A stretch of DNA of 64,000 nucleotides. Origin: Blattamonas nauphoetae. Its lineage: Eukaryota; Preaxostyla; Oxymonadida. A program made the translations under genes and the position numbers. Numbering within the stretch: position 1 is the first letter of the stretch; each line of letters starts with the position of its first letter. A model generated the notes under the pieces. It was given only the letters and a program-made list of their open reading frames with translations, was not told where the DNA came from and searched no databases. Where the stretch lies: NCBI GenBank assembly GCA_033064195.1, contig JARBJD010000005.1, forward strand, positions 682,001-746,000. The letters are read 5' to 3'. This document shows positions 42,306 to 53,900 of this stretch, one piece after another.

Positions 42306-44007
42306 TCACGATAATTGTATGAAACTGAGCGGCACGTATCCCGATTGTCCGGTCGAGTTTGTTGCCAAAATCCAATCCGGATCGTCTCCCGGCACGACAG
42401 TGATGGTCTCTCCAGCAGTCAGCGACATCTCGCCTTCCCCGCCCGCAGCATAATCATAAAGGGCAGTGGCAGGCTGTCCCCCGCCTGTCTCCGCAAGTGG
42501 AGGGGCCGCAGCTGGTTCTGGATCGAGCTGAGTCGACTGTCCGAGCATCTGCTGGTGTTGTTCCGGAGTGACCTCCATGATGTGGTTGGTTGGAACAAAC
42601 CCTTCCGAGCCATCTTTCTTCCGAACAAACGTCCAGCCCTGGCCATTGTCTGGCTTTTCAACGGATATTTCTTCTCCTGCGGTGATTGTGATTTCTGTTT
42701 GTTCCTGCGCTGTGAAGTCGTAGGCAGCAACAACAACCATTCTCTGAGAAGACGAAGAGCTCAATGCAGCTGATTGAGGTTGCTGCTGTTGTTGTGGTTG
42801 TGACATTGATGTTGAAGTCGCGACGTTGGGACCATGAGTCTGAGACGATGGAAGGAACGCGAAAAAAAGCAAGATACCCTCTGGCAAGCATGGAAAACTT
42901 GGTGGGGAGCATGTCCTTTGCCTGTGCGCGATTCTGTCGCAAAACCAACGAGATCCGCGTGTGTGTCAATTGTTTGGGCTGTGGCGAGACCCTGCTGTGA
43001 GTATTGGCTCATAGTTGTCAAATACTACATCAATAAAGAGTGGGACGATTAGGAAATACGAGAAATACCGTTGTCCATTCAGTCCAGAGGGCTGAGAGCT
43101 TTTCCTTAATCACGTTGATCCTTTTCGTCTCGAGCTCTTCAAAAGTGATGAGGATGCGCATTTCTGTGTTGTCATATTCAGTCTCAACAACATTGCAATC
43201 TTTGACGGCCTTTGCATAATCCGCTTCTGCCTGATTCTTGGATCCATTTTTGCTTGTCGATGCTTTCATCAACTATCGGCAATCCAAGCAAACGAAATAA
43301 AAGACCTTCTGAATCACTTTTTGATCTCCACCTGTGAGAGCCTTTTGATATTCTCCTTCAGTTTGGTCCCAATCCTTGAATGCATTTTCATAAGAATGTT
43401 TTTTCTGAAGAAGACTGAAGTAAAAAATGATTATACCTTTTCAACGAGTGAGATATGATCCGCTCGCTTTTTCTTGATCGAATTGTGATCGCTTTCGAGC
43501 TGTTTGCATGCTTTGTCGTATTCTTCTCGTTCATGGGTGAGTTGTTTGTTTAATTCATCAAAACGTGTGGCAACTGCCTTTGTAAGATTCTCAACATCAA
43601 CAACAACGGCCTTCATTGCGTCCCATGCAGTTCCTAACGATCTGGATGGTGATGGAGTGTTCGGAAGAAACGGCGCGAGAGACGGAGAAAAAGAGAGAAA
43701 ACGAAATTTAGAAAGAAATCAAGAACCAAACCGCTTTTCCGGAAGAGGTTCGAACTTGCGACTCTTTATTTCTTCCATGAAGCTCACCGATGCCATGTGA
43801 TGCTTCAGACAACGAAAAGCTGCCAAACGCAAAGCTCTATACAACAAACAGAACACATTGACAGAGGAAGATTAGTTCGAGAAGAATAATTCAAATGAGA
43901 AGAGAAAACTCGCTTCCTTGGTGTCCACGCGTAAATATAGTTGATTGGCCTTCCCAGAGGTTTTCTTGAAAGTTTATGTCAGATGGAGATTGATATGACG
44001 ATGCCAT
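42306..44007 (-). CDS. F-BAR protein with two C-terminal SH3 domains
   Basis: Start ATG at 44007 (MASSYQSPSDINFQENLWEG). At least seven exons. Exon 1, 44007-43911, is joined by a 74-nt intron (43910-43837) to EALRLAAFRCLKHHM. A 90-nt intron (43731-43642) leads to SLGTAWDAMKAVVVDVENL. Further short introns follow VEK (about 43440), VIQK (about 43305), TEWTT (about 43070) and HACQR (about 42880). The first 260 residues form the helical F-BAR module (FDELNKQLTHEREEYDKACK; NQAEADYAKAVKDCN). The C terminus holds two SH3 domains: VVAAYDFTAQEQTEITITAG...WTFVRKKDGSEGFVPTN, and ATALYDYAAGGEGEMSLTAG...WILATNSTGQSGYVPLSF. Such proteins (PACSIN/CIP4/Bzz1 type) bend membranes during endocytosis and recruit actin regulators. 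It fits functionally with the RhoGEF here, though the two genes are not adjacent. Confidence 0.85.
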
Positions 44008-44993
44008 GAGAGTGTAACTCCGAAAAAAGCCTTAGTAATAAAAATGAAAATACCCATTATTAAGAAACACACCTAGTAAGTGTAAAGAGAGAATGAGCAT
44101 CTGGTGGGAATGGTTTATCCTGGGTGAGTTTTCTCTTATCTAGACCGCTCGAAATTGGTGAAAAAAAGGTCATGACATGCGGAAATGGGTGAGATGAAAC
44201 GGAAGCAATGCTGCTTTCGCATGACAAAGAATCGGCTGTTTCGTTGACCAAATGAGAACTGGACCCCCTGTGTCGAGCAGAGAATCAGATGTTTCGTGTC
44301 GTGAGAAACATGCCTCGAGAAGAGAAGCAAGATGGCTCAAAGAAAGACAGAAATATAGAAAGACTGAGCTGAGAATGAAGAGAAGAAAGAAGGAAAATGA
44401 AGAATCGCGATGATGAGTCGAGAGTGCACGGCGATCCCTGAAATCACACCAAATGTGACATGGGCGCCAGAAATGGCGAACAATCGTTGTTGATGTCCGA
44501 GCAAGGCAGAAGGAGGGTCGTGAGTGATGACGTGAGCGTGGCACGAGATGCAGAGAATGCGGTGAAAGAAGACAGAAGAATCGAGTGATTCGTCGAAGAA
44601 AGACAGGCTGGATGAGTGTTCGGAGAGGAGGGTGTTGTGTAAGTGTGTGGATGAAGTGGGACAACGGTGACATCAATCTGACGATCGGATGCCAACTCTC
44701 CTTTTCCGAACACTCGACAGTCGTGACGTGGTTCAGGAAACTCTCCTGCGTGACGTGGCAGCACATCCGAGTGATGAAATGGCGGGTGCTGTGAGAATGA
44801 TGATGGCTGGGCGAGATGGTTCGTCTGTTCGACAGTCGTCCAGCTGCTGTGACGTGGTTATGTTGAGTGTTGGCGATGGAGCGAGAAATCGTGATCCATA
44901 CGGGGTGACGTGAAGAACGAGAAATATATTATCGTGTTGTGAGTGAAGGATGAGATTGAAGACGCTATGATGTGTTTCGCTGCTTCGGATGCC
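44008..44993. other. Intergenic, upstream of the F-BAR gene
   Basis: Almost 1 kb between two minus-strand genes. It contains a 198-codon minus-strand frame at 44170-44766 rich in H, S, L and F that looks like chance. CGACAGTCGT followed by GACGTGG occurs twice, at about 44713 and 44830. No gene is supported. Confidence 0.4.
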
Positions 44994-47900
44994 TCATGAA
45001 AAGATCATTTTGTTGACAAGTGGAACGGGTTTGCGAGAGAGCGGCTGGGAGGGTTGGTGGAGCGAAGGGGGACTCAGCATCTTTTCCAGTTCGGCCAATG
45101 TCGGTCTGTTTTCAGCCTCCAAATCCAGACACTGCTCGATCATCTCAACAAGCGACTCGGACGTGATCCTGTCCATCGGAGGAAGCTGCCCTGTTCCCAG
45201 CTGGCGTTGAGCGTTCACTGCATCCAGCTCTCGAAAAGGAACCATTCCCGTCTCGATCTCCCAAAACAGAAGACCCAGACTGAACACCGCTGCTTGCTGG
45301 TGATCCACTTTCACTTCCCCGTTCGCCACTTCTGGTGCCTTCCATCGGTCGAATTCCTCTTCCCGTTTCGTCTGGTTTCCTCTGTCGGAAGCTTGGGGCT
45401 GCGGGTGTTGGTTGACTTGGAGACAGACAACACCCGCCGAGTCGAAAAAAACAACATGTGGGTTCAGACGTGTCAGCAGCTCAGCCGATGGAGAGTGTTT
45501 GTGAACAGCCGTCAGAGCGGCCACCAGCTGAACACGCATCTGAGGACGGTTCAGCTGCTCGTCTGGTTGTGGGCCATGCAGTCGGTTGTACAGAGTGTCT
45601 TTCGTTCGCGCGACGTGTACTTCATTTCCATCAGGTCCTCGAGCGATCACTGTTGTTTCTGCTTTCTGCTCGGTCCTTCCCTCTTCGCGATCCGGAGGTT
45701 GGTCAGGAGGGATTGGGAGATGTGTAACGTGGGTGTCTTCAACAATCTTGTTCTCGCGAGTCGGTGTGTCGAACGGGAAGCGGTTTATCTGGTCGGTCAT
45801 GTCTGCCGAGTTGTCTTCGAATTTCACAATGACATCGTCCATCGGCTGGTTGATTTCTCCCATTTCAGACAGCTTCGTCTTCTTCTGTTCTTTGTTCTTC
45901 TTTCGCTTCCGAAGCAGAACAAGGAGGATCAGGAAGAAGATGAGGAGAGCAGCGAGTCCTGCAATCAGAGGGATCAGCCATTTCATCGCTGCCTTCGCTT
46001 GCGCTTTTCGTTCATCCGACGCACTCAGTTTCACTCTCATCCACGATGTTCGGTCTGTCCCCAAACCAAACGCCAGTCGACCATGCCATTCGTGTTCTCT
46101 CTTCAAATTCGGGAAATCTGCTGTCTCGTTCAGCTCAACTGTCACAGACGTTTCCGTCCAGTCCATCCCAATCGAACTCAGATCCAGTGATTGCACGGCA
46201 CCTGTCTCAGCCTTGTTCGCTTCCACAGAGAACACTTCCAGGTGCAGATCACACGGCATCAGCAGCGTTCCAACCAGCGTCAGCTTCATCATCTTCTTGC
46301 TCGTCTGGCATGTCGACTTCGCTGTGTCCAGAGTGGGGATGAACAGCGGAGCGGTGATCGGTTGCGAGTTCTTCGTCAGCGTGCAGTTCGACGAGTCCAT
46401 CCACAGCGAAGGCAGACCCGGACTTCCATCTCCTCCATTTGGACTGTTGATGATCACCCTTCCCTCATTCATGCACACAATGTTCCGATGCGCCGACGGG
46501 AAGAACAGAGACTCGTCGTGAGTCTCTTCGAACGTGCTCGAGTGAATCTCCACACTCCCTCCATCCACACGAAACCCTCCTTCCGACAGATCAGAGAACT
46601 GACTCCCTCGCACAACTGTCGTGCAGTGATCAAGAGCAACTACTCCGCCTGTCCAGTGACAGAGGGCTTCCACTTTGCTCGCATCCGAATCAGCGATGTT
46701 GGGGTGTAAAGTCTGAACTCGCTCAACAACAACATTTTGGAGAGTGAGCGAGGGAAGTGATGTTCCGCTGATGATGCTCGTTGCTGAGCAGTCAGAGATT
46801 GTCACATGTTCGAGTGTCGATTCTGTCAAAGACGAGAGCACAATCGGTGTCGTCGAAAATGTGAGCGACGAGAGCGAAACGGTGTGAAGTTTCAGTGTTC
46901 CCTTCGTCATCCAAACCAGTCTCGTTCCGATTGCTTTCGAGCTTTTGAAAGAGCAAGACGACACATCCAGAGTCCCACTCGACAAATGAAGGATCGACGA
47001 TTCCGAGTCCAATGTGCTCGAGCTCACATCCACACAAACATGCCGAAGTGTCACCGGCTTCGGATAGTCCGCCACGTTCTGAACAATTCGGCTTCCCCCC
47101 TCCATCCACAACGTCCCCACATTCGAGTTCAGTCCTTCGATTGTCAATCCTTCCGCCTCGATCATCAACTCTCCACCCATCAGACACGATCCACGCACAC
47201 TGAACGATCTTTCACCACTTTCAGAAGCACTTCCAGCGATTGTTTCGCACGCCACAGACTCATTTCCACACAGACGATGATCAATCCCCGAAGACGAGCT
47301 CACAACCAGAGACGCTCCACGCGGATACAGAACGAAGATCAACGAGAACGGTTCGTGCTCATCCGAATCCACCATCACACCACTTCGGGGCGACGAGAGA
47401 GAGAAGGAGCCCTCCCACGACGAGTGCGTCTTCGTCGCAGTGTTCAGCCCTTTCAGCACAATCCAATTCACTGTCGAGCCACAAACACAATCCTCGAATG
47501 TCGAGTCAGTCACTTTCATTTTAGTTGATTCGGAGATGTTCGCTTCAATCACACTTCCCAACCCTGTCGAGCGAGAAATCGACGTGAAATGGCATCCATC
47601 CACCACAACATCACTCCACGACTCGATCAGAGCAACTCCCGAAAGAGACGCAGAAGAGACATTCACGTTCGTCAGTGAGAGAGGAGCAGCAGAGTGGATC
47701 AGCTGAGACGAGAACACGTTCGCTGGATCGGATGACACGAAGGAGACAGTTGTGAAGGTGAGAGAGCCTTCAGTGGCGATGAACAAACACGATGACGACA
47801 GTTCTGAGGGAAGCGTGATGACGAGTGTTGAAACTTCAACATTCACATTGACAGTCTGGATTTTGAAGTGTGCGTCTTCTTCAACAACAAGTTGTGACGT

Positions 47901-50900
47901 CGCTGCTCGTCCACAAATGATTGTTGAGGATGAGAAGTCGATTGTTTCGTTGATCTCAACTCGCACCTGAACAACCACAGTCGACGATCCAGACGACGGA
48001 AGCTTCGCGAGGGCAGAAGGAAGAGTGGGACACCAAACTGACTGATATCCACACTTCGCAATGTCATACCCGCTCTCGTCAACTCCAACTGGGCCAATGT
48101 GCTCTGTCAGATAGAACAGAAGCGACGCTGACAATCCAATCTCTGCATGTTCGTCTTCTGTCCACAGCCATTCAGTTTTTATACCCTTTCCTTCAAACGA
48201 TCCAGAGAAGCGAGAATCACCAACGCCAATCCACGACGACAAGTTGAATCCAGTCAAGAACAAGAAATGCGGGTTTGCGTTGGAGGACTGGTTCGGAGAT
48301 GACGCGAAGTGCAGATTGGTGAGAGTGAACGAAGCCACATTGGAGGAGAGAGTGGATGGGAACGAAATGAAGAAGCCATCCCCCTTTCCATCCGACACAC
48401 CCACATCATCCATCCACACATCATCCACTTCAAGCGTCATGTCTCCATCCAGCGCTGAGTGAAGACAGCTTCCACTTCCTTCCGAACGGTGGATGTTCGA
48501 AAATGAGCTCGACTTCAGGCTCAGCTCTCCATTCTGATGATCGATGAGGGGAGAGTTTGAGAGTGTGAAGGAAGAGAACGAGCAAGACACGATGGCTACA
48601 ATTCCGGATTCAGAGATAGAAATGAGTGTTAATGGGAAAGGACTTGATGGGCTGATCGCGAGATGAGCGAGAGAGAGTTCGTTCGAGGGAACAGAGAATC
48701 GGCCAGGCGACGTCACAGAGAGTGGTTTCAAAGGAGATGACGATCCAGTGATCGTCAGAACAGGGAATGTCGATGCCAGAGTGAAGTCAAGCTCGGATGA
48801 GTCGGTCAATGTCAGAGTGTTCGATGCAGCTGATGACAGATGAGACAACGACGTCGAGAGTGTTCGGCAAGGTGTCGACGATTCTCCACATCCAATCTCT
48901 TCCGATCCCGAAGAACTGCTCGTGAAGATCCATCCACTTGAATGATCAATCAGATAAACAAGAAGCGTCGACGATGCGAGCGACGATCCAGATGCCAAAC
49001 TGTCCACTCCCCAAACTTTCGAAGAGTCAGTTGGCTGCGTCAATCCAGATGTTGTCACTTCCCAGTTCGATGGAACAACCAATTTGGATAACTCGCTTCC
49101 AGAAACAAAAACCCAATCTCCATTCTGTCCATCTCCACACGAACACGAGCTGAACGACGCTTTGATCACAAGCGACGAGGATGGCGTGTTGGGAACACAG
49201 ACCACACAAATCGCTCCTCCATTCAATGACGAACTGCAGCCCGAAAATGTCGTGTGAGCAATCAACAAGCTCCCTCCTGCAATCGACACACCAAGTGCTC
49301 CTCCATTCTCTGTGCTTGTCCATCCTTCAAAACTGACTTCTTTGTCCTCTTCTCCGATTTTCAGACTTTGTCCAACAGAAAGAGTGAGTGTCACGCACCG
49401 ACTTCCAGAATTGCTGGAGATTGGAGCATCTTCACATTTCAGCGATGACGACACAATCGAAGCATATCCACTCCCTCCAAGAAGGCAAGACGGTCGAGTG
49501 AATGTCAACTTCGATCCAGCAACTTCCACAGATCCTCCATTCAACGACACCAAATTCAGGTCAGATGAGATGATTGAGGTTGAATCGGTCACTGCCAGAA
49601 CTGCTGAAGATGTCACAGAGATCGGAGATGTCGACGAACACAGTGTGGACAACGAGCCCTTCAAAGTCGTTCGTCCTCCAGTCAGACCCAGAAGAGGCGA
49701 TGTTCGAGCTGTCGATGAGTGAGTGAGAGCGAACTCATTCACAACCAACGATCCACCCGAAACTGACAGCATCGGCATCGATGGTGATGGTCGAATCACG
49801 GAAAGACTTGGCGAGAATTCAACAGTTCCTCCATCCACTGAACAAACAGGGAGGACGAAGTCGGACGAGCTCACTCCGAATGTGCACGAGGACACCACAA
49901 CCTTTCCGACACTCACTGAAAGAGCAGATGTCGTTCGAGTTCCAACACTACCCGTCACAATGTTCAGCGCTGACAATGTCAGAACAGTGTCTGCATCTTT
50001 CACCTCAAATCCTCCATCACCTGAGAGTGTCAGCGGTCTCGAAATCTCTCCCCGCAGTGTCCACGTTGAACCAACTGATGTCAACAGAGATGTCTGTGCA
50101 AATGCCGAGTCGACCAAAACAACACCATTCTTCATTTTGTCCATTCCGTGCGACATCGACGAGCACGGAAGCACATCCTCCCCACATCGGCCATCATCTT
50201 CTCCATCCGAGTGGACATGAAGATCACCAGTCGTGTGAGCAAACCAGACGAACAACAGAGAGCATTCCTTCCCATTCCCTTCTTTCCCCCAAAACGCCTC
50301 TTTTTCTGCGGCAGTGAACAGCCTGGAGGTTGGTCGGGTTGGTTTCAGAACTGAAATGGTATTTTTGGCAATGAATGCTGGCAAGTCTGCACATTGAACC
50401 AACACCAGATGGCCGTGGTCAGTGAGAGAACAACTCTCAAACTTTGTCGACCCTTCTATTCTCAATTCGCCAGCTCCACTCACCGCCACATCGACTATTC
50501 CGGACGCTGAAGTCGCTGAGCAGGAGACGAACGAAGTGTCGAGAATTGAAATGGTTTGTCCTGTCCCGATTGTTCCAGACAAGACTTTTGATGATGAGGA
50601 CGAGCTGAATCCGGAAATAGTGCAGGAAGTGATCCACAACGATCCAGTGCCAGATACTGCGAAGAGGGACAACGAGAAAGGACTCAATGAAGGGCTGATC
50701 GCGAGATGAGCGAGAGAGAGTTCGTTCGAGGGAACAGAGAATCGGCCAGGCGACGTCACAGAGAGTGGTTTCAAAGGAGATGACGATCCAGTGATCGTCA
50801 GAACAGGGAATGTCGATGCCAGAGTGAAGTCAAGCTCGGATGAGTCGGTCAATGTCAGAGTGTTCGATGCAGCTGATGACAGATGAGACAACGACGTCGA

Positions 50901-53900
50901 GAGTGTTCGGCAAGGTGTCGACGATTCTCCACATCCAATCTCTTCCGATCCCGAAGAACTGCTCGTGAAGATCCATCCACTTGAATGATCAATCAGATAA
51001 ACAAGAAGCGTCGACGATGCGAGCGACGATCCAGATGCCAAACTGTCCACTCCCCAAACTTTCGAAGAGTCAGTTGGCTGCGTCAATCCAGATGTTGTCA
51101 CTTCCCAGTTCGATGGAACAACCAATTTGGATAACTCGCTTCCAGAAACAAAAACCCAATCCCCATTCTGTCCATCTCCACACGAACACGAGCTGAACGA
51201 CGCTTTGATCACAAGCGACGAGGATGGCGTGTTGGGAGCACAAGACACAGAGATCGCTCCTCCATTCAATGACGAACTGCACGACACGAAAGATGATCCA
51301 GACACCACCAGAGACGATGAGGTGCTCAATGTCCCACTCATAATCGCTCCAGACGCAGACGAGTTGAATCCAGTGAACGTGCAGTCTGTGACAGACAGAG
51401 ATCCTCCATTCAGTGAGATCAGCGACGATGAGACCGTTGACACTGCTGTTGAGAATGTGAGAGTGTTCAGAGAGAGCGTGCCTGATGAGACTGTGAACCC
51501 ACCAGATGTCAGAACTGTGATTGTTTGAGATGTTTCTAAGTATGATTCGAAGAACACGGTTTGAGATGTTTCGAAGGAGAACGATTCACGCAGAGTTGCT
51601 CCAGACTCGAAAGAGAGGACGAGAGACTCAGATTCAGATGTCTTCACTTGATCCAACGCGTTCTGGATCGACACACATCCAACTCCAAAGTGTCCACAAT
51701 CATCAATATCAAACGCATTCGAGCCTCCAACAATCGCTGTGTTCGAAAACGGCATCAGATACACAAGGAGTGACGATGACACAGTGGTATTCGAGTCCAC
51801 ACCCCACATGTCTCCTTCTTCTGTTTCTGACAGCGATGGGAAGATGGACGGTGTCACAACGGTCTCAAAGAACTTCCCAGACACGAACAGGTTCGATCCT
51901 TTCGTGGCTGTGTTCTTCGCACTGTCTGTTCCGAAAGAAGCACCACTCAAATCCAGTGACCATCCGGTCTGACTCGTCGTTGAGTCCAATTCCACAAACA
52001 ATCCTCCCCCAACACCATTTGATGTGCATTCCGAGAAGCGAGTGGAGACGATCCTGAGAGATCCTGTGTCCATCAGCTTCACGTTCAGTGCGCCTCCATC
52101 TCCAACTGACGAACACGACGAGAACGAGTCCGAGCCTCCCTCTTCCCCAATCGACACGGATTGACCAGTCGCGATTGTCGAGCAAATGCAAGACCCACTT
52201 CCATCAGACGAGATCGATGAGAACGAGCTGTTCGTCAGCGTCAGAGAGCGGGTGAGAGAGGAGAAGAGGAAAAGGACGGTTGTGTCGGTGAACGAAAGCG
52301 ACGAGCAGTCAACTCCAGCCAGACGAAGAGTTCCAGCTGACACTGAGAACACGGCCTTCGACAGCTTCACGTTCGCCTCCACGGTCTCAACACAACTGTC
52401 ACTGATCGAAACTGTCCCGTCGTCACTCAGCGTGATCAGATGCGACGAAGCAGATGGAACGAACTGGATTTTCGATGCTGTCAGCTGTCCTGTCGTGATT
52501 ATGAAGAGTGTTTCAGATGATCCTCCATCAATCATCGTCGTCTTCGTCTTCCCACTTCCCTCCACAACCAACGTCTGGTTCTTCATCCCCAATTTCGTTT
52601 CGCGATATTCGCCCTCGCCCATCGCAATCTTCCCAACATACCACGGCCCCAGTCTGTTCCCAATCACGTCTGTCATCGTCTGGCACCGACTCCCAGGCAC
52701 CCAGCAGAACATTTTGTCCTCTCCCGTCGCATTCGCCACGTGGATCACCTCGTTCGTCACAATCCAATCCGAATGCTGTGAGACATTAACGAAGACAGAA
52801 GGTTGGCCTGAAGCAGTCCAGCAATTCTGAAACGTCGCCTTGGATGCATACACACTCTCTCCGTGCAGTGAGATGTCGCTTGAGCCAGAGATCTTATTCG
52901 ACGTCTGGCAGTTGTGCTCGAAGTAGCAGTCAGTCAGAGTGACAGCGTCTGATCCTGTTCCCGTGATGTACCCCCCGACAACCAGCGGTGAGTGGATGTC
53001 TGTTGTGCAACTGGCTGTCTGGACGTTGGAGAAAGCTACATTCTCACAATGATCAACAGCGAACCCAGAATTCTCGTACGATGTGAGGTGCAGCAAGAGG
53101 AGACTTGAGATGGTCACGAGTCCGCTCGCGTTTGTGAGTCGACCTCCTGCTTCCAATCTTGGGATTGTGATGTCCACACATGTGATGTTGGAGAGGGTTG
53201 GATTCCTCACGTGGAGCAAGTTGAATCCACCTCGACTGACAATGACTTTACATTTTGTGAACAAGACATTTTGGAGTGTCGCATCGATGATCGGTTGATT
53301 GTCAATCTGGTCCATGTGAAAACCGCCAGAATATGAGGCAGAACACGAAACAAAGTCCGTGCCGACTATGCTGAGAGTGGCAGATGTTGCGAGGATATAC
53401 AGGAAGCACCCTCCTCCGAGTGCATTCGTTGCGGAGCCTGTTGGAGGGGTGGCTGAGCAGGACTCGAATTTTGAAGAGGAAATTGAGATACTGGCGGCGG
53501 AATTATGTGTAAGACCGCCTCCGCTCGTTGTCGATGAACAGCCTGTGAAGAGGCAGCTGGAGAAGGTGTTCTGGCCGGTGAGCTCGGCATTAATTGTGGT
53601 TGTGTACGTTGTGGTGTATGCGTTGAGTTCGGAATGGAAATTGCGAGAGAATGTGGTGTTGGCGGCGTGGATCAAATTGTGGTTGTTCATATCCCGGCTG
53701 ATGCTTCCATAGAGGTCGTTCTCCACTTCACGCACGTCACAGCCAACAATCGACGTGCTCTGAAAAGTGCGATGGAGAGGCTGAAGGAAGGCGCTGTGTG
53801 TTTGGGAAACATTCGAAAATTGGCTGAATGAGAGGTCCAGCTGCTCGAAGGCTGTTCCCGTCAGACTTGTTCGTTCGGTCGTTCGCCAGTCCTGGAATAT

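Noticed and set aside
43740-43760. GGTTCGAAC-like tRNA T-loop
   Set aside because: It lies in an exon of the F-BAR gene, and no matching stems or acceptor arm are present.
44170-44766. 198-codon minus-strand frame between two genes
   Set aside because: Composition (H, S, F, L rich) is that of antisense or non-coding sequence, with no recognisable fold or splice context.
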